From Emcibacter sp048269205 (GTDB lineage: Bacteria; Pseudomonadota; Alphaproteobacteria; Sphingomonadales; Emcibacteraceae), in the NCBI RefSeq assembly GCF_048269205.1, contig NZ_JBLXJC010000003.1, positions 62,001 to 126,000 of the forward strand: a DNA stretch of 64,000 bases, written 5' to 3'. The position numbers and the translations under genes were made by a program. Each line of letters begins with the position of its first letter. The first letter of the stretch is position 1. Under the pieces are notes generated by a model, which was given only the letters and a program-made list of their open reading frames with translations, had not been told where the DNA came from and made no database searches. Positions 41,590 through 51,956 of the stretch are shown here, in pieces.

Positions 41590-42552
41590 TCAGTACAGCT
41601 TCTTCGGATTCATGCCCGCATAGATCTGGGCCACCTCTTCCGCGTAACCGTTGAACGGCAAGGTCTCACGACGAAAAAACTCGCCGATCCGCCGTTCCCT
41701 GGCCTGGGACCAGCGGGGATGATCCACTTCAGGGTCCACATTAGCGTAAAACCCATATTCATGGGGCGCAAGCTGCTGCCAGCTGTTGAACGGCTGCCGG
41801 TCGGTAAAGTCGATTTTGACAATGGACTTGATGGACTTGAAACCGTATTTCCAGGGCACCACCAGCCGGATCGGTGCGCCGTTCTGATTGGGCAGCACCT
41901 CGCCGTAAAGCCCCACCGCCATCAGGGTCAGCGGGTTGGTGGCCTCGGCCATGGTCAGGCCTTCCACATAGGGCCAGTTGATCACCCGGCGGCGCTGGCC
42001 CGGCATCTGATCCCTGTCCTGAAGGGTTTCAAACCGCACATATTTGGCCTTTGACGTGGGGGAGAACCGTTCAATCAGGCTGGCCAGAGGAATACCGACC
42101 CAGGGAATGACCATGGACCAGGCCTCCACACAACGGAAGCGATAGAGGCGATCCTCGAGATGGCTATCCCGGATCAGGTCATCCACGTCATAGGCCCCCG
42201 GCTTTTCCACATGACCGCCCACTTCCACCGTCCAGGGACGGGGCTTCAGGCTATGGGCATTTCTCGCCGGATCATCCTTGCCGGTGCCGAATTCATAGAA
42301 ATTGTTGTAGGTGGTGACCGCTTCATAGGGGGTGGGTTTTTCTCCGGGAGCAAAATTCTGCTGCGCTTCCAGACCGGTAAACTTCCTTCCCCGCTCTGCT
42401 GCGCTCACCCCTGAAGGCACAAGTGTTGCCGCCCCGGCCATCACCCCGGCCCGGGAAAGATCGCGCATGAATTCCCGGCGGTTCAGATATTCCCGGCGGG
42501 AGGTCGCTTCATTGTCCTTCAGTTCATATGACTTCGGTTTTCTGATCAACAT
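41590..42552 (-). CDS. msrP: MsrP molybdopterin methionine-sulfoxide reductase
   Basis: Periplasmic molybdoenzyme of 320 residues that reduces protein-bound methionine sulfoxide. A twin-arginine signal is visible ('NRREFMRDL', Arg25-Arg26). The Mo-ligating Cys141 stands in 'YRFRCVEAWSMVIPWVG'. Other family blocks are 'YNNFYEFGTGKDDPA' and 'EVLPNQNGAPIRLVVPWKYGFKSIKSI'. It is transcribed first, then msrQ and yjbQ. Confidence 0.95.
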   Translation of the reverse strand: MLIRKPKSYELKDNEATSRREYLNRREFMRDLSRAGVMAGAATLVPSGVSAAERGRKFTGLEAQQNFAPGEKPTPYEAVTTYNNFYEFGTGKDDPARNAHSLKPRPWTVEVGGHVEKPGAYDVDDLIRDSHLEDRLYRFRCVEAWSMVIPWVGIPLASLIERFSPTSKAKYVRFETLQDRDQMPGQRRRVINWPYVEGLTMAEATNPLTLMAVGLYGEVLPNQNGAPIRLVVPWKYGFKSIKSIVKIDFTDRQPFNSWQQLAPHEYGFYANVDPEVDHPRWSQARERRIGEFFRRETLPFNGYAEEVAQIYAGMNPKKLY

Positions 42553-42722
42553 GATACGTTTACTGTTCCTGTTCAGTTGCAGATCATATCTTAACCGCCC
42601 TTCCCTGACCGGGCCATTAACAGCTTATCACAATAACGAGAGCACTATGGGAGCGAAAGTTATCCCTTGCAGAGCCGAGCCCTCTCGCGCTAGAAGAGGC
42701 AAAATTTCTGACAGGATAGTCA

Positions 42723-44528
<1,806 letters not shown>

Positions 44529-44530
44529 GA

Positions 44531-44562
44531 AAAGCCGCACCCCGAAGAATGCGGCTTTCCCC
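44531..44562. terminator. Terminator between uup and the peptide transporter gene
   Basis: Perfect nine-base-pair stem AAAGCCGCA / TGCGGCTTT with A's before and T's after, so it can work for both convergent genes. Confidence 0.75.
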
Positions 44563-44583
44563 CTACATAGCGCAGACTGTCTT

Positions 44584-46131
44584 CTAATGGACGCCGTGCA
44601 TGTATTTTTTCATTAACGGGGTCAGCACCAGGATAAAGACCCCTACACCGATACTGAGCAGGCCGATGTTGGTATAAACTTCCATCGTGGCAATCACATC
44701 CAGATTTCCGCCTTCACCGCCGTGACCACCGCTGCCGGTCCACGAACTGATCACACCAGCAACAAAGTTCCCCATGGCTGTCCACAGGAACCAGGTGCCC
44801 ATCACCATACCGACAATCTTGTGCACACTCAGCTTGGTGACCATGGACAGGCCGACCGGACTGAGACACAGCTCGGCGAGAGTCAGGGACAGATAGATAA
44901 AGACCATCCACAGGAAGCTTTTGCTGGTGCTGTCATCCAGGCTCATGCCCCAGGAAAAGACAACATAGCCAAGACCAATCAGCAACATCGCCATACCAAA
45001 TTTGGCCGGTGTTGATGGTTCCCATCCCTTATTGGACAGAGCCACCCAGAGCCAGGCCAGAACCGGCGCAAAGATCACGATGAAGAGCGGGTTCATCAAC
45101 TGCACCTGAGACGGCAACCAGGCCATGCCGAGGAAATTAAGATCGAACTGCTCGTCAGCGAGAAGCGTCAGGCTGGCCGCCTGCTGTTCAAACAATGCCC
45201 AGAAAACCGACTGAATGGTGATCAAAAAGGCTGCTACGAACAGCCGTTCCCGCTCGATCTTCGTGCACTGGGTAATGCCGTAAACAATGATGATCAGAAT
45301 CATCAGCGGGCCGACAAAATAAAGCACGCCCCCCACCAGTTCCTGATATTGCATCATGATCCAGCTGGCGACAACAAGGCCGAGTCCACCAAGATAGATA
45401 GTCCATTCCTTATTCAGGCCGATGGGTGACTTTTCCTTCAGAATGGCGGGATTGGACGGCTCGGCCCGGCCGTCAAGAAGACGTTGCCCCCAGAGGAAGA
45501 CAAGAAGACCGAACAACATGCCGATCCCGGCAAGACCAAAACCATAGTTCCAGCCGTGTACCTCACCCACATAACCGACCAGAGCCGTGGCAAACACCGA
45601 GCCCAGGTTGATCCCCATGTAGAAGATGGAAAAGCCGCCATCCCGGCGCGGATCTTTCGGACCGTACAAGGCGCCGACAATGGTGGAGATATTGGCCTTA
45701 AGGAAGCCGACCCCGGTGATGATCAGGGCCAGGGCCAGGAAAAAGATATTCAGATAAAAATCATTGCGGACAACTGCATCGCCGTCCAGATAGGCCTGCG
45801 GCCCGTGAAACGCCATCAGGCCATGACCGGCCACAAGCAACAGCGCGCCGTAAGTCACCGCCTTGCGGCTGCCCAGATAACGATCGGCCATATAGCCGCC
45901 GATGATCGGCATCATATAAACAAGGCCGGCATAAGCTCCGTAGATCATGCTGGCCTTTTCAGTACTGAACATATGGTATTTTACAAGATAGAGCACCAGA
46001 ATGGTGCGCATGCCGTAATAGGAAAATCGTTCCCACATTTCGGTCAGGAAACAGACGGACAATCCTATCGGATGGCCGAGGAATTCCCGCTGCTGAGACC
46101 CTTCGCGCTGGTTTTCTGAAACTGATGTCAT
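44584..46131 (-). CDS. Proton-dependent oligopeptide transporter (POT/PTR family)
   Basis: A 515-residue inner-membrane carrier with about 14 transmembrane helices that imports di- and tripeptides with protons. The family-defining ExxER motif is visible in helix 1 ('FLTEMWERFSYYGMRTILVLYL'), followed by 'GGYMADRYLGSRKAV' and 'GTGFLKANIS'-like 'GVGFLKANISTIVGALY' and 'FSIFYMGINLGSVFA'. Peptide uptake fits the nearby M14 peptidase and the proline peptidase elsewhere in the window. Confidence 0.94.
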   Translation of the reverse strand: MTSVSENQREGSQQREFLGHPIGLSVCFLTEMWERFSYYGMRTILVLYLVKYHMFSTEKASMIYGAYAGLVYMMPIIGGYMADRYLGSRKAVTYGALLLVAGHGLMAFHGPQAYLDGDAVVRNDFYLNIFFLALALIITGVGFLKANISTIVGALYGPKDPRRDGGFSIFYMGINLGSVFATALVGYVGEVHGWNYGFGLAGIGMLFGLLVFLWGQRLLDGRAEPSNPAILKEKSPIGLNKEWTIYLGGLGLVVASWIMMQYQELVGGVLYFVGPLMILIIIVYGITQCTKIERERLFVAAFLITIQSVFWALFEQQAASLTLLADEQFDLNFLGMAWLPSQVQLMNPLFIVIFAPVLAWLWVALSNKGWEPSTPAKFGMAMLLIGLGYVVFSWGMSLDDSTSKSFLWMVFIYLSLTLAELCLSPVGLSMVTKLSVHKIVGMVMGTWFLWTAMGNFVAGVISSWTGSGGHGGEGGNLDVIATMEVYTNIGLLSIGVGVFILVLTPLMKKYMHGVH

Positions 46132-46459
46132 TTACGGATCCCCCCGGTATGCTTGAACAGAAGACTTCTTCCGACGGACATATTCTTCCCCTTGTAGTTT
46201 TTGAGGTATTATTTAAGCTGTTAATTTACATAAACAGCGCACAGTCTGGCAGAATTGTCCTGCTCTGTCACGCTGTTGCAAAGGCAAGACAATAAAACAG
46301 TGAAAAATTTTATACAATCTTTTCCATCCCGAAAAAGATTCCGGCAAAAGGTTGTCCTTCCGCAGGAATTTATTTTCCCGGCCCTCACCACTTTCCCCGG
46401 ATTGCAAAGCTGTGTAATGATCCCTATAAGAAAACTGTACCAACAGACGGGGATAACAG
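46132..46459. other. Divergent promoter region between peptide transporter and M14 peptidase
   Basis: About 330 bases without a gene. An inverted repeat GCTGTT-N10-AACAGC (46217-46238) sits about 90 bases before the transporter start and a further GCTGTT occurs near 46271. It may be an operator. The rest is AT-rich promoter-like sequence. Confidence 0.35.
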
Positions 46460-47584
46460 ATGAAAATCAGCAGTGATTTCGACGGCGGCAACATTGAAGT
46501 GATCGAGGCGGAGAACCCGTCCAACATCCGCCTTCACATCCGCAAGGACAATAAATCTGACTTCTATCAGTGGTTTTATTTCCGCATGACCGGCGCCAAG
46601 GGTCAGCTTTGTGCGCTCAGTATTGAGGATGTGGCAAACGCCGCCTATCCCCTGGGTTGGGAAAATTACCAGACCGTGGCCTCCTATGACCGCAAAAACT
46701 GGTTCCGGGTCAGCACTGTCTACAAAGACGGTACACTCACCATCCATCACGTGCCGGAAACCGATTGCGTTTATTATGCCTATTTCGCCCCCTACAGCAT
46801 GGAACGGCACAACGATCTGATTGCCCGTTGCGCAGCAGATGAAAAGGTTGGCCTGCATTGCATCGGTGAAACCCTGGACGGCCAGGATATGGATCTGCTG
46901 ACCATTGGCACACCCGGTACTGACAAGAAAGTAATCTGGTATATCGCCCGCCAGCATCCGGGCGAAACCATGGCCGAATGGTTCATGGAAGGCATGCTGG
47001 AACGGCTTCTGGACGATAATGATCCGGTCAGCCGGTCACTGCTGGAAAAATGCGTTTTCCATGCCGTCCCCAATATGAACCCGGACGGCAGCCGCCGCGG
47101 TCATCTGCGCACCAATGCGGCAGGTGTAAACCTCAACCGGGTCTGGGAAGACCCCGATTTCAGCACCGAGCCGGAAGCGGCTTATGTGCGCGGCAAGATG
47201 GATGAAACCGGTATCGATTTCATCCTTGATGTGCACGGGGACGAAGCCCTGCCCTATAATTTTATCGCCTGTTTTGAGGGTGTGCCGAATATTGACGAGG
47301 CCCAGCTTGACCTGGCCTATGAATATATGGCGCAGCTTGCAAAAATCTCGCCCGATTTCCAGACCGAGGTGGGCTACCCCAAATCCGCCCCCGGCAAGGC
47401 CAATCTGGGCATGGCGACAAACCAGTTCGCCCACCGTTACAATGCGGTTTCCATGACCCTGGAAATGCCGTTCAAGGATACGGAAAAGACTCCGTACCCG
47501 GAAAGCGGATGGTCGCCGGAGCGGGCAATGAAGCTGGGCCAGTCGAGCCTTGATGCCCTGCTGGCGATCCTGCCCCGGCTCTAG
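46460..47584 (+). CDS. M14-family zinc carboxypeptidase (cytosolic carboxypeptidase-like)
   Basis: A 374-residue protein without a signal peptide. The N-terminal beta domain ('DFYQWFYFRMTGAKGQLCALSIEDV') is that of the bacterial cytosolic-carboxypeptidase-like M14 group. Zinc ligands His166 and Glu169 are in 'RQHPGETMAEW'. Substrate residues are in 'VNLNRVWEDP', the third zinc His is in 'DVHGDEALPYNFI' (about 245-257), and the catalytic Glu is in 'MTLEMPFKD'. It probably removes C-terminal residues from cytosolic peptides, possibly those brought in by the divergent transporter (inference). Confidence 0.92.
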   Translation: MKISSDFDGGNIEVIEAENPSNIRLHIRKDNKSDFYQWFYFRMTGAKGQLCALSIEDVANAAYPLGWENYQTVASYDRKNWFRVSTVYKDGTLTIHHVPETDCVYYAYFAPYSMERHNDLIARCAADEKVGLHCIGETLDGQDMDLLTIGTPGTDKKVIWYIARQHPGETMAEWFMEGMLERLLDDNDPVSRSLLEKCVFHAVPNMNPDGSRRGHLRTNAAGVNLNRVWEDPDFSTEPEAAYVRGKMDETGIDFILDVHGDEALPYNFIACFEGVPNIDEAQLDLAYEYMAQLAKISPDFQTEVGYPKSAPGKANLGMATNQFAHRYNAVSMTLEMPFKDTEKTPYPESGWSPERAMKLGQSSLDALLAILPRL

Positions 47585-47593
47585 AAATCAGCG

Positions 47594-48364
47594 CTAAACG
47601 GTCGTGGCCCAGCCACCGTCGACAGTGACATGCTCGCCGGTGACATAAGCCCCGGCCCGGCTGCAGAGATAAATGGCCACACCTGCCATATCCTCCGGTG
47701 TGCCGATGCGGCCCAGCGGGACGTCATTGATCAGGCTCTCACCCAGGGAATCAAAGAAACCCTTGGTCATGGCGCTCGGGAACGGTCCCGGGGCAATGGC
47801 TGTTACATTGATATGCTCTGGCGCAAGCCTTTTTGCCAGAACCCGGGTCAAATGCAGCACGGCGGCCTTACTGGCAGAATAGCTGTAGGTTTCCGGTCCC
47901 GGGACATGCAGGCCGTCAACACTGGCCACATTGACAATACGGGACGGATCTTCCGCTTTTCCGGACTTGCGCAGCAGAGGCAGAAGCTTCTGGGTCAGGA
48001 AAAAGACACCCTTGACGTTGATATCCATCACCTTGTCCCAGCCCGCTTCAGGGAATTTGTCGATCGGCGCGCCCCAGGCAGCGCCGGCATTGTTGATCAG
48101 GAAGTCAATGCTGTCTTCCTTTTCACCAACCTGTTCGGCAAAGGCCGTCACACCTTCCAGAGTGGACAGGTCTGCCTGCATGCCGATGATCTCCCCATAC
48201 TGGCTCAATTCCTCGACAGTGGCTTCGCACTGGTCAAGTTTACGGGAACAGATATAGGTCTTGACCCCGTTCTCCACAAAGCCGCGGGCAATCATGGCGC
48301 CGATGCCCCGTGATCCGCCGGTGACAACAGCGGTTTTACCCGAAATATCAAACAAATTTTTCAT
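47594..48364 (-). CDS. Short-chain dehydrogenase/reductase (RhlG-like)
   Basis: A 256-residue NAD(P)-dependent oxidoreductase with 'VTGGSRGIGAMIARGF', the NNAG motif in 'FLINNAGAAWGAP' and the catalytic 'YSYSASKAAV' Tyr-x3-Lys. The C-terminus is 'YVTGEHVTVDGGWATTV'. The ATG at 48364 is chosen for GGGAG just upstream; an in-frame start 16 codons earlier lies in the operator region. The protein resembles beta-ketoacyl reductase-like RhlG. It lies 91 bases behind the homogentisate genes but has its own promoter region with sites shared with the liuR operon, so a role in acyl-CoA metabolism is more likely than in tyrosine breakdown. Confidence 0.85.
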   Translation of the reverse strand: MKNLFDISGKTAVVTGGSRGIGAMIARGFVENGVKTYICSRKLDQCEATVEELSQYGEIIGMQADLSTLEGVTAFAEQVGEKEDSIDFLINNAGAAWGAPIDKFPEAGWDKVMDINVKGVFFLTQKLLPLLRKSGKAEDPSRIVNVASVDGLHVPGPETYSYSASKAAVLHLTRVLAKRLAPEHINVTAIAPGPFPSAMTKGFFDSLGESLINDVPLGRIGTPEDMAGVAIYLCSRAGAYVTGEHVTVDGGWATTV

Positions 48365-48390
48365 AGTGTGGTCTCCCTGAAGCTGAATTA

Positions 48391-48427
48391 AAACGACTGT
48401 TTGAAAACACACTAACGTCTACGTGAA
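48391..48427 (-). promoter_or_regulatory. Regulatory region of the SDR gene with liuR-like sites
   Basis: AAACGACTGTTT (48391-48402) is identical to the motif at 31951-31962 before liuR. Beside it, 48412-48427 reads CTAACGT-CT-ACGTGAA, matching 11 of the 14 arm positions of the liuR operator TTTACGT-N2-ACGTAAA. Both lie 27-63 bases before the SDR start. The pairing of the same two motifs at two loci suggests co-regulation. Confidence 0.5.
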
Positions 48428-48455
48428 TGTAATACCAGTTTTTTTTAATGATCCG

Positions 48456-49097
48456 TCAGGATGTGGCATCCGGCTGGTTTTCCGGCAGGGCCTGGATAAA
48501 GGGTTCCTGCTCATTACAAAGCTTTTCAATGCGCCGGATGATCGGGAAATCGTCCAGTTGTGTCTTGAACCGGCGGGCATTATAGAGCTGGGGAATAAGA
48601 AAAACTTCGGCAAATGTCGGCGTATCCCCATGACAATATGTTCCGGTTCCGCCGTCCTGCAACATGGTCTCAATGGCCTCAAATCCGAGCCTGATCCAGT
48701 GACGATACCAGTCGTCCCTGGTCTCGTCGCTCACGCCCAGGTTACCGCCCAGATATTTCAAGACCCGCAGGTTGTTCAACGGATGAATATCGCAGGCGAT
48801 GATATTGGCCATCTGGCGCACCCGGGCCCGCCCCGCGGCATCCGCGGGCAGAAGCGGAACGTCCGGCCGGGTTTCCTCAAGATATTCCAGAATGGCCATG
48901 GACTGGCCGATGGTCAGGTCCCCATCGGTCAATGCCGGCACCAGCCCCTGGGGATTGAGCTTCAGATAGTTTTCCGCCCGCTGGTCCCCGGCCAGAAGGG
49001 AGACAGGGATATTGTCATAGTCCAGCCCTTTCAGGTTCAGGGCAATACGCAACCGATAGGCCGCAGAGGAACGGAAATATCCATAAAGCTTCAGCAT
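48456..49097 (-). CDS. maiA: Maleylacetoacetate isomerase (zeta-class GST)
   Basis: A 213-residue glutathione S-transferase-fold enzyme that isomerises maleylacetoacetate to fumarylacetoacetate. The N-terminal 'YGYFRSSAAYRLRIALNLKGL' holds the zeta-class Ser pair, and the C-terminal helical domain includes 'GTYCHGDTPTFAEVFLIPQLYNARRF'. The usual SSCSWRVR motif is SSAAYRLR here: the Cys implicated in the reaction of some family members is replaced by Ala. The ATG at 49097 has GGGAGA upstream. It is third in the hmgA-fah-maiA operon. Confidence 0.93.
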   Translation of the reverse strand: MLKLYGYFRSSAAYRLRIALNLKGLDYDNIPVSLLAGDQRAENYLKLNPQGLVPALTDGDLTIGQSMAILEYLEETRPDVPLLPADAAGRARVRQMANIIACDIHPLNNLRVLKYLGGNLGVSDETRDDWYRHWIRLGFEAIETMLQDGGTGTYCHGDTPTFAEVFLIPQLYNARRFKTQLDDFPIIRRIEKLCNEQEPFIQALPENQPDATS

Positions 49098-49120
49098 GTC
49101 TGTCTCCCTCAACGATAGGT

Positions 49121-50107
49121 CTAACGCGGCGGGTAATACTGTTTGACCACCTGATCGATCTTGCCAAAGATGGTCTTTCCCTCCTTGTCGAACATTTCAA
49201 TTTCAATCCGGTCGCCAAAACTCATGAAGGGTGTGCTTGGCTTGCCGTCGGCAATGGTCTCGAGACAGCGGACTTCCGCCAGACAGCAGGAGCCGTCTTT
49301 GGAGCCTTTGTTGGAGATCGTGCCGGAGCCGATCACGGTACCGGCTTCCAAAGCCCGTGATTTAGCCACATGGGCAATAAGCTGGCCGAAATTGAATGTC
49401 ATATCCACACCAGCATTGGGGGAGCCGATCTTGGTGCCGTTCAATATGGCATGTAGCGGCAGGTGAAGCTTGCCATCCCGCCAGGCATCACCCAGTTCAT
49501 CAGGCGTGACAAAGACCGGAGCAAAGGCCGTCTGCGGTTTGGACTGATAAAATCCGAACTGTTTTGCCAGCTCTGCCGGAATCAGGTTTCTCAGCGAAAT
49601 ATCATTCAGGATGGAAATCAGCTTGATATGGTCAAGAGCCTGGTCCGGGCCAATACCTGCCGGAACATCATCGGTAATCACCGCAATTTCCGCCTCGAAA
49701 TCAATACCCCAGTCTTCACTTTCCACATCAATCGGATCACGCGGGCCGATAAAGGCGTCAGACGCCCCCATATAAATCAGCGGGTCTTCCCAGAAGGTTG
49801 CCGGAAGCTCTGCCCCGCGCGCCTTGCGCACAAGTTCTACATGGGTCACATAGGCGGAACCGTCAGCCCAGTGATAGGCTCTCGGCAATGGTGCATCGCA
49901 CTGGACGGGATCAAAGTCAAATCCCTCGACCTTTCCCGCATTCAGATCATCATAGAGCGCCTTCAGTTTTGGTTCTGCATCAGCCCAGTTATCCAGCGCC
50001 TTTTGCATGGTTGAGGCGATTTCCGCGGCCGGGACAGCCTTGGTCAGGTCACGGTTGACCACAACTAGTTTGCCGTCGCGGCCGGATTTCAATGAAGCAA
50101 GTTTCAT
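49121..50107 (-). CDS. Fumarylacetoacetate hydrolase family protein
   Basis: A 328-residue hydrolase that splits fumarylacetoacetate into fumarate and acetoacetate, last step of the homogentisate route. Metal-binding acids are visible in 'DFEAEIAVITDDVP' and the conserved 'IGSGTISNKGSKDGSCCLAEVRCLETI' and 'FGDRIEIEMFDKEGKTIFGKIDQVV' blocks. It is about 90 residues shorter than the animal enzyme and belongs to the compact bacterial form. The gene sits between hmgA (37 bases) and maiA (23 bases). Confidence 0.92.
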   Translation of the reverse strand: MKLASLKSGRDGKLVVVNRDLTKAVPAAEIASTMQKALDNWADAEPKLKALYDDLNAGKVEGFDFDPVQCDAPLPRAYHWADGSAYVTHVELVRKARGAELPATFWEDPLIYMGASDAFIGPRDPIDVESEDWGIDFEAEIAVITDDVPAGIGPDQALDHIKLISILNDISLRNLIPAELAKQFGFYQSKPQTAFAPVFVTPDELGDAWRDGKLHLPLHAILNGTKIGSPNAGVDMTFNFGQLIAHVAKSRALEAGTVIGSGTISNKGSKDGSCCLAEVRCLETIADGKPSTPFMSFGDRIEIEMFDKEGKTIFGKIDQVVKQYYPPR

Positions 50108-50144
50108 AAATAATTTCCCTGATCTGTTTGTTCAGTATGACAGC

Positions 50145-51272
50145 CTAGTTGCTGCCTTTCCAGCTGTTCACATAGTCCTTGTTTTCGACACTATAGGCAG
50201 ACTCGGTCATTTCCACCGGATCGCGGGTGTCGATCATCATAGCATATTCGTCGGTTTCCTTGCGCGCCGCCTTTTCACCGGCCTTGAACGCCTTGGGGTG
50301 CGGCCCGTGGGTAAATCCGAAGGGATGAAACGTCACCATGCCCTGCTCGATATTGTCACGGCTGAAAAAGTCACCCCGATGATAGAAGATGATTTCATCA
50401 TAATCATCATTATTGTGATAGAAAGGCACCTTCAGGGCGCCGGGATCGCTTTCGATGGGCCGGGGTGCGAAGGTGCAGACCACAAACCGGCCGGCCACAA
50501 AGGTCGTGTGGGCGCTGGGCGGCAGATGGTAACGGTGGCTCATCAGCGGGCGGATGTCGCGCACATTGACCCGTACCACGGTCAGATCACCTTTCCAGCC
50601 CGCCGCATCCAGCGGGTTGAAGGGATAGGTTATGGTGCTGAATTGATTCCTTGCCTTGACCACAACACGCCATTCGTCCTGCCCCTGCTGGGCTTCAAAC
50701 GCCGCATCAATAGCCGGTACGTCAAGAATGGCGGGGTCGAAAATGGCATGCGGGCCAACCATACCCTTGTCCGGCAACTGATAGCTGCTGTTGGTGGCCT
50801 CCACCAGAACCATTTCGGTTTTTTCCGCAGGTTCGATCCGCCACATGGCGCCCCGGGGAATGACGATATAGTCCCCGGCTTCATAGTTGAGATGGCCGAA
50901 ATCGCAGAACAGCTCACCTGCGCCATGGTGAATGAACAGCAGGTCATCCCCGTCGGCGTTACGGACCAGGTGATCCATTTTTTCCGATGTCTTCCAGATA
51001 CGGAATTTCATATGGGCATTGGTAATCAGCGCCTCTGCATTCCAGGGGGAAGAGCCAAAATCCGACAGCTTGTTGGTATCAAAGGCATGGGGCTGCAAAG
51101 GCCCTTCGAAGCTGGTCCAGCCGGTCGGAATATTCTTGTGATACAGGTGGGATGCGGGGCCGAAAAAGCCTTCTTTACCCATCTCCCGCTCATAGGTGCC
51201 TTCAGGCAGATCCACATGGGCCTGCCGGGAATGTTTGCCTTCACGGTGGGGAAATCCAATCCAGTTTTTCAT
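50145..51272 (-). CDS. hmgA: Homogentisate 1,2-dioxygenase
   Basis: Iron(II) ring-cleavage dioxygenase that converts homogentisate to maleylacetoacetate. The cupin-like iron site is visible: His and Glu in 'VPFYHNNDDYDEIIFYHRG' (near 285-292) and the second His in 'GFTHGPHPKAF' (near 324). With 375 residues it is shorter than the classical 430-450-residue enzyme, mainly at the N-terminus, and belongs to the compact bacterial branch. It is first in the operon, divergent from a MarR regulator; the mRNA leader would be about 150 bases. Confidence 0.93.
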   Translation of the reverse strand: MKNWIGFPHREGKHSRQAHVDLPEGTYEREMGKEGFFGPASHLYHKNIPTGWTSFEGPLQPHAFDTNKLSDFGSSPWNAEALITNAHMKFRIWKTSEKMDHLVRNADGDDLLFIHHGAGELFCDFGHLNYEAGDYIVIPRGAMWRIEPAEKTEMVLVEATNSSYQLPDKGMVGPHAIFDPAILDVPAIDAAFEAQQGQDEWRVVVKARNQFSTITYPFNPLDAAGWKGDLTVVRVNVRDIRPLMSHRYHLPPSAHTTFVAGRFVVCTFAPRPIESDPGALKVPFYHNNDDYDEIIFYHRGDFFSRDNIEQGMVTFHPFGFTHGPHPKAFKAGEKAARKETDEYAMMIDTRDPVEMTESAYSVENKDYVNSWKGSN

Positions 51273-51427
51273 ATCCTGTCCTTTACCCTGAAAATGTCAA
51301 AAAGAGCCAAAGAAAATGTGTGACCCCGGGACACTCCTGCCAGACCCGGTTGTGTCCCCGCGTAAAAAATGGGTGCCTGGGGCCGCAAAGAATGATAACT
51401 TTCTTCGGCACTCCCTATGGGGAATAT

Positions 51428-51455
51428 ATTATAGTTACATATGTAACTTAATCAA
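51428..51455 (-). promoter_or_regulatory. hmgA promoter with 16-bp palindromic operator
   Basis: On the minus strand TTGATT (51455-51450), 16 bases, TATAAT (51433-51428) form a near-consensus sigma-70 promoter reading toward hmgA. The spacer is filled by the perfect 16-base palindrome AGTTACATATGTAACT (51433-51448), 38 bases before the divergent MarR gene. A dimeric repressor there would block hmgA and probably its own gene. Confidence 0.8.
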
Positions 51456-51485
51456 GCAATATGTATCGGAACATTTTTTTTCAAT

Positions 51486-51947
51486 ATGAAGAACGATAAA
51501 AACACCCCTCTCCTGCTGGAAAAATTTCTCCCTTACCGGCTCTCCTATCTGTCTAATATTGTCAGTCGGAGGCTCGCTGCAATTTACGGCGAAAAATTCG
51601 GCATTGCCCCGCCGGAATGGAAAGTGATGGCTCATTTGCACCGTTTTCCGGATATTTCCGCCGCTGATGTGGCAGAAAAAACGGCCCTGGACAAGGTGGC
51701 GGTCAGCCGGGCCGTAAACAGTCTTCTGGACAAGGGCCTGATCCAGCGCTCCTACGCCCAGGAAGACCGCAGGCGGTCCATTCTAAATCTGACAAACAAG
51801 GGCGGCGACATCTACCGCCAGATCGAACCCCTGGTGACAGAATATGAAACTGCACTTCTTGATGCCCTGGACGACAGGGAAAAGGCCGATCTGGACCGGC
51901 TGATCTCGAAGCTAACTATACGGGCGGAAAATTCCACCGACAGATAG
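51486..51947 (+). CDS. MarR-family regulator, probable repressor of the homogentisate operon
   Basis: A 153-residue winged-helix protein with 'PEWKVMAHLHRFPDISAADVAEKTALDKVAVSRAVNSLLDKGLIQRSYAQEDRRRSILNLTNKGGDIY' order: recognition helix 'DKVAVSRAVNSLL' and wing 'QEDRRRSILNL'. Its position divergent from hmgA with a perfect palindrome in between argues that it represses the operon and responds to a pathway intermediate, as HmgR does in other bacteria (there an IclR-type protein). It converges with hemN. Confidence 0.9.
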   Translation: MKNDKNTPLLLEKFLPYRLSYLSNIVSRRLAAIYGEKFGIAPPEWKVMAHLHRFPDISAADVAEKTALDKVAVSRAVNSLLDKGLIQRSYAQEDRRRSILNLTNKGGDIYRQIEPLVTEYETALLDALDDREKADLDRLISKLTIRAENSTDR

Positions 51948-51956
51948 AGCCCGGGT

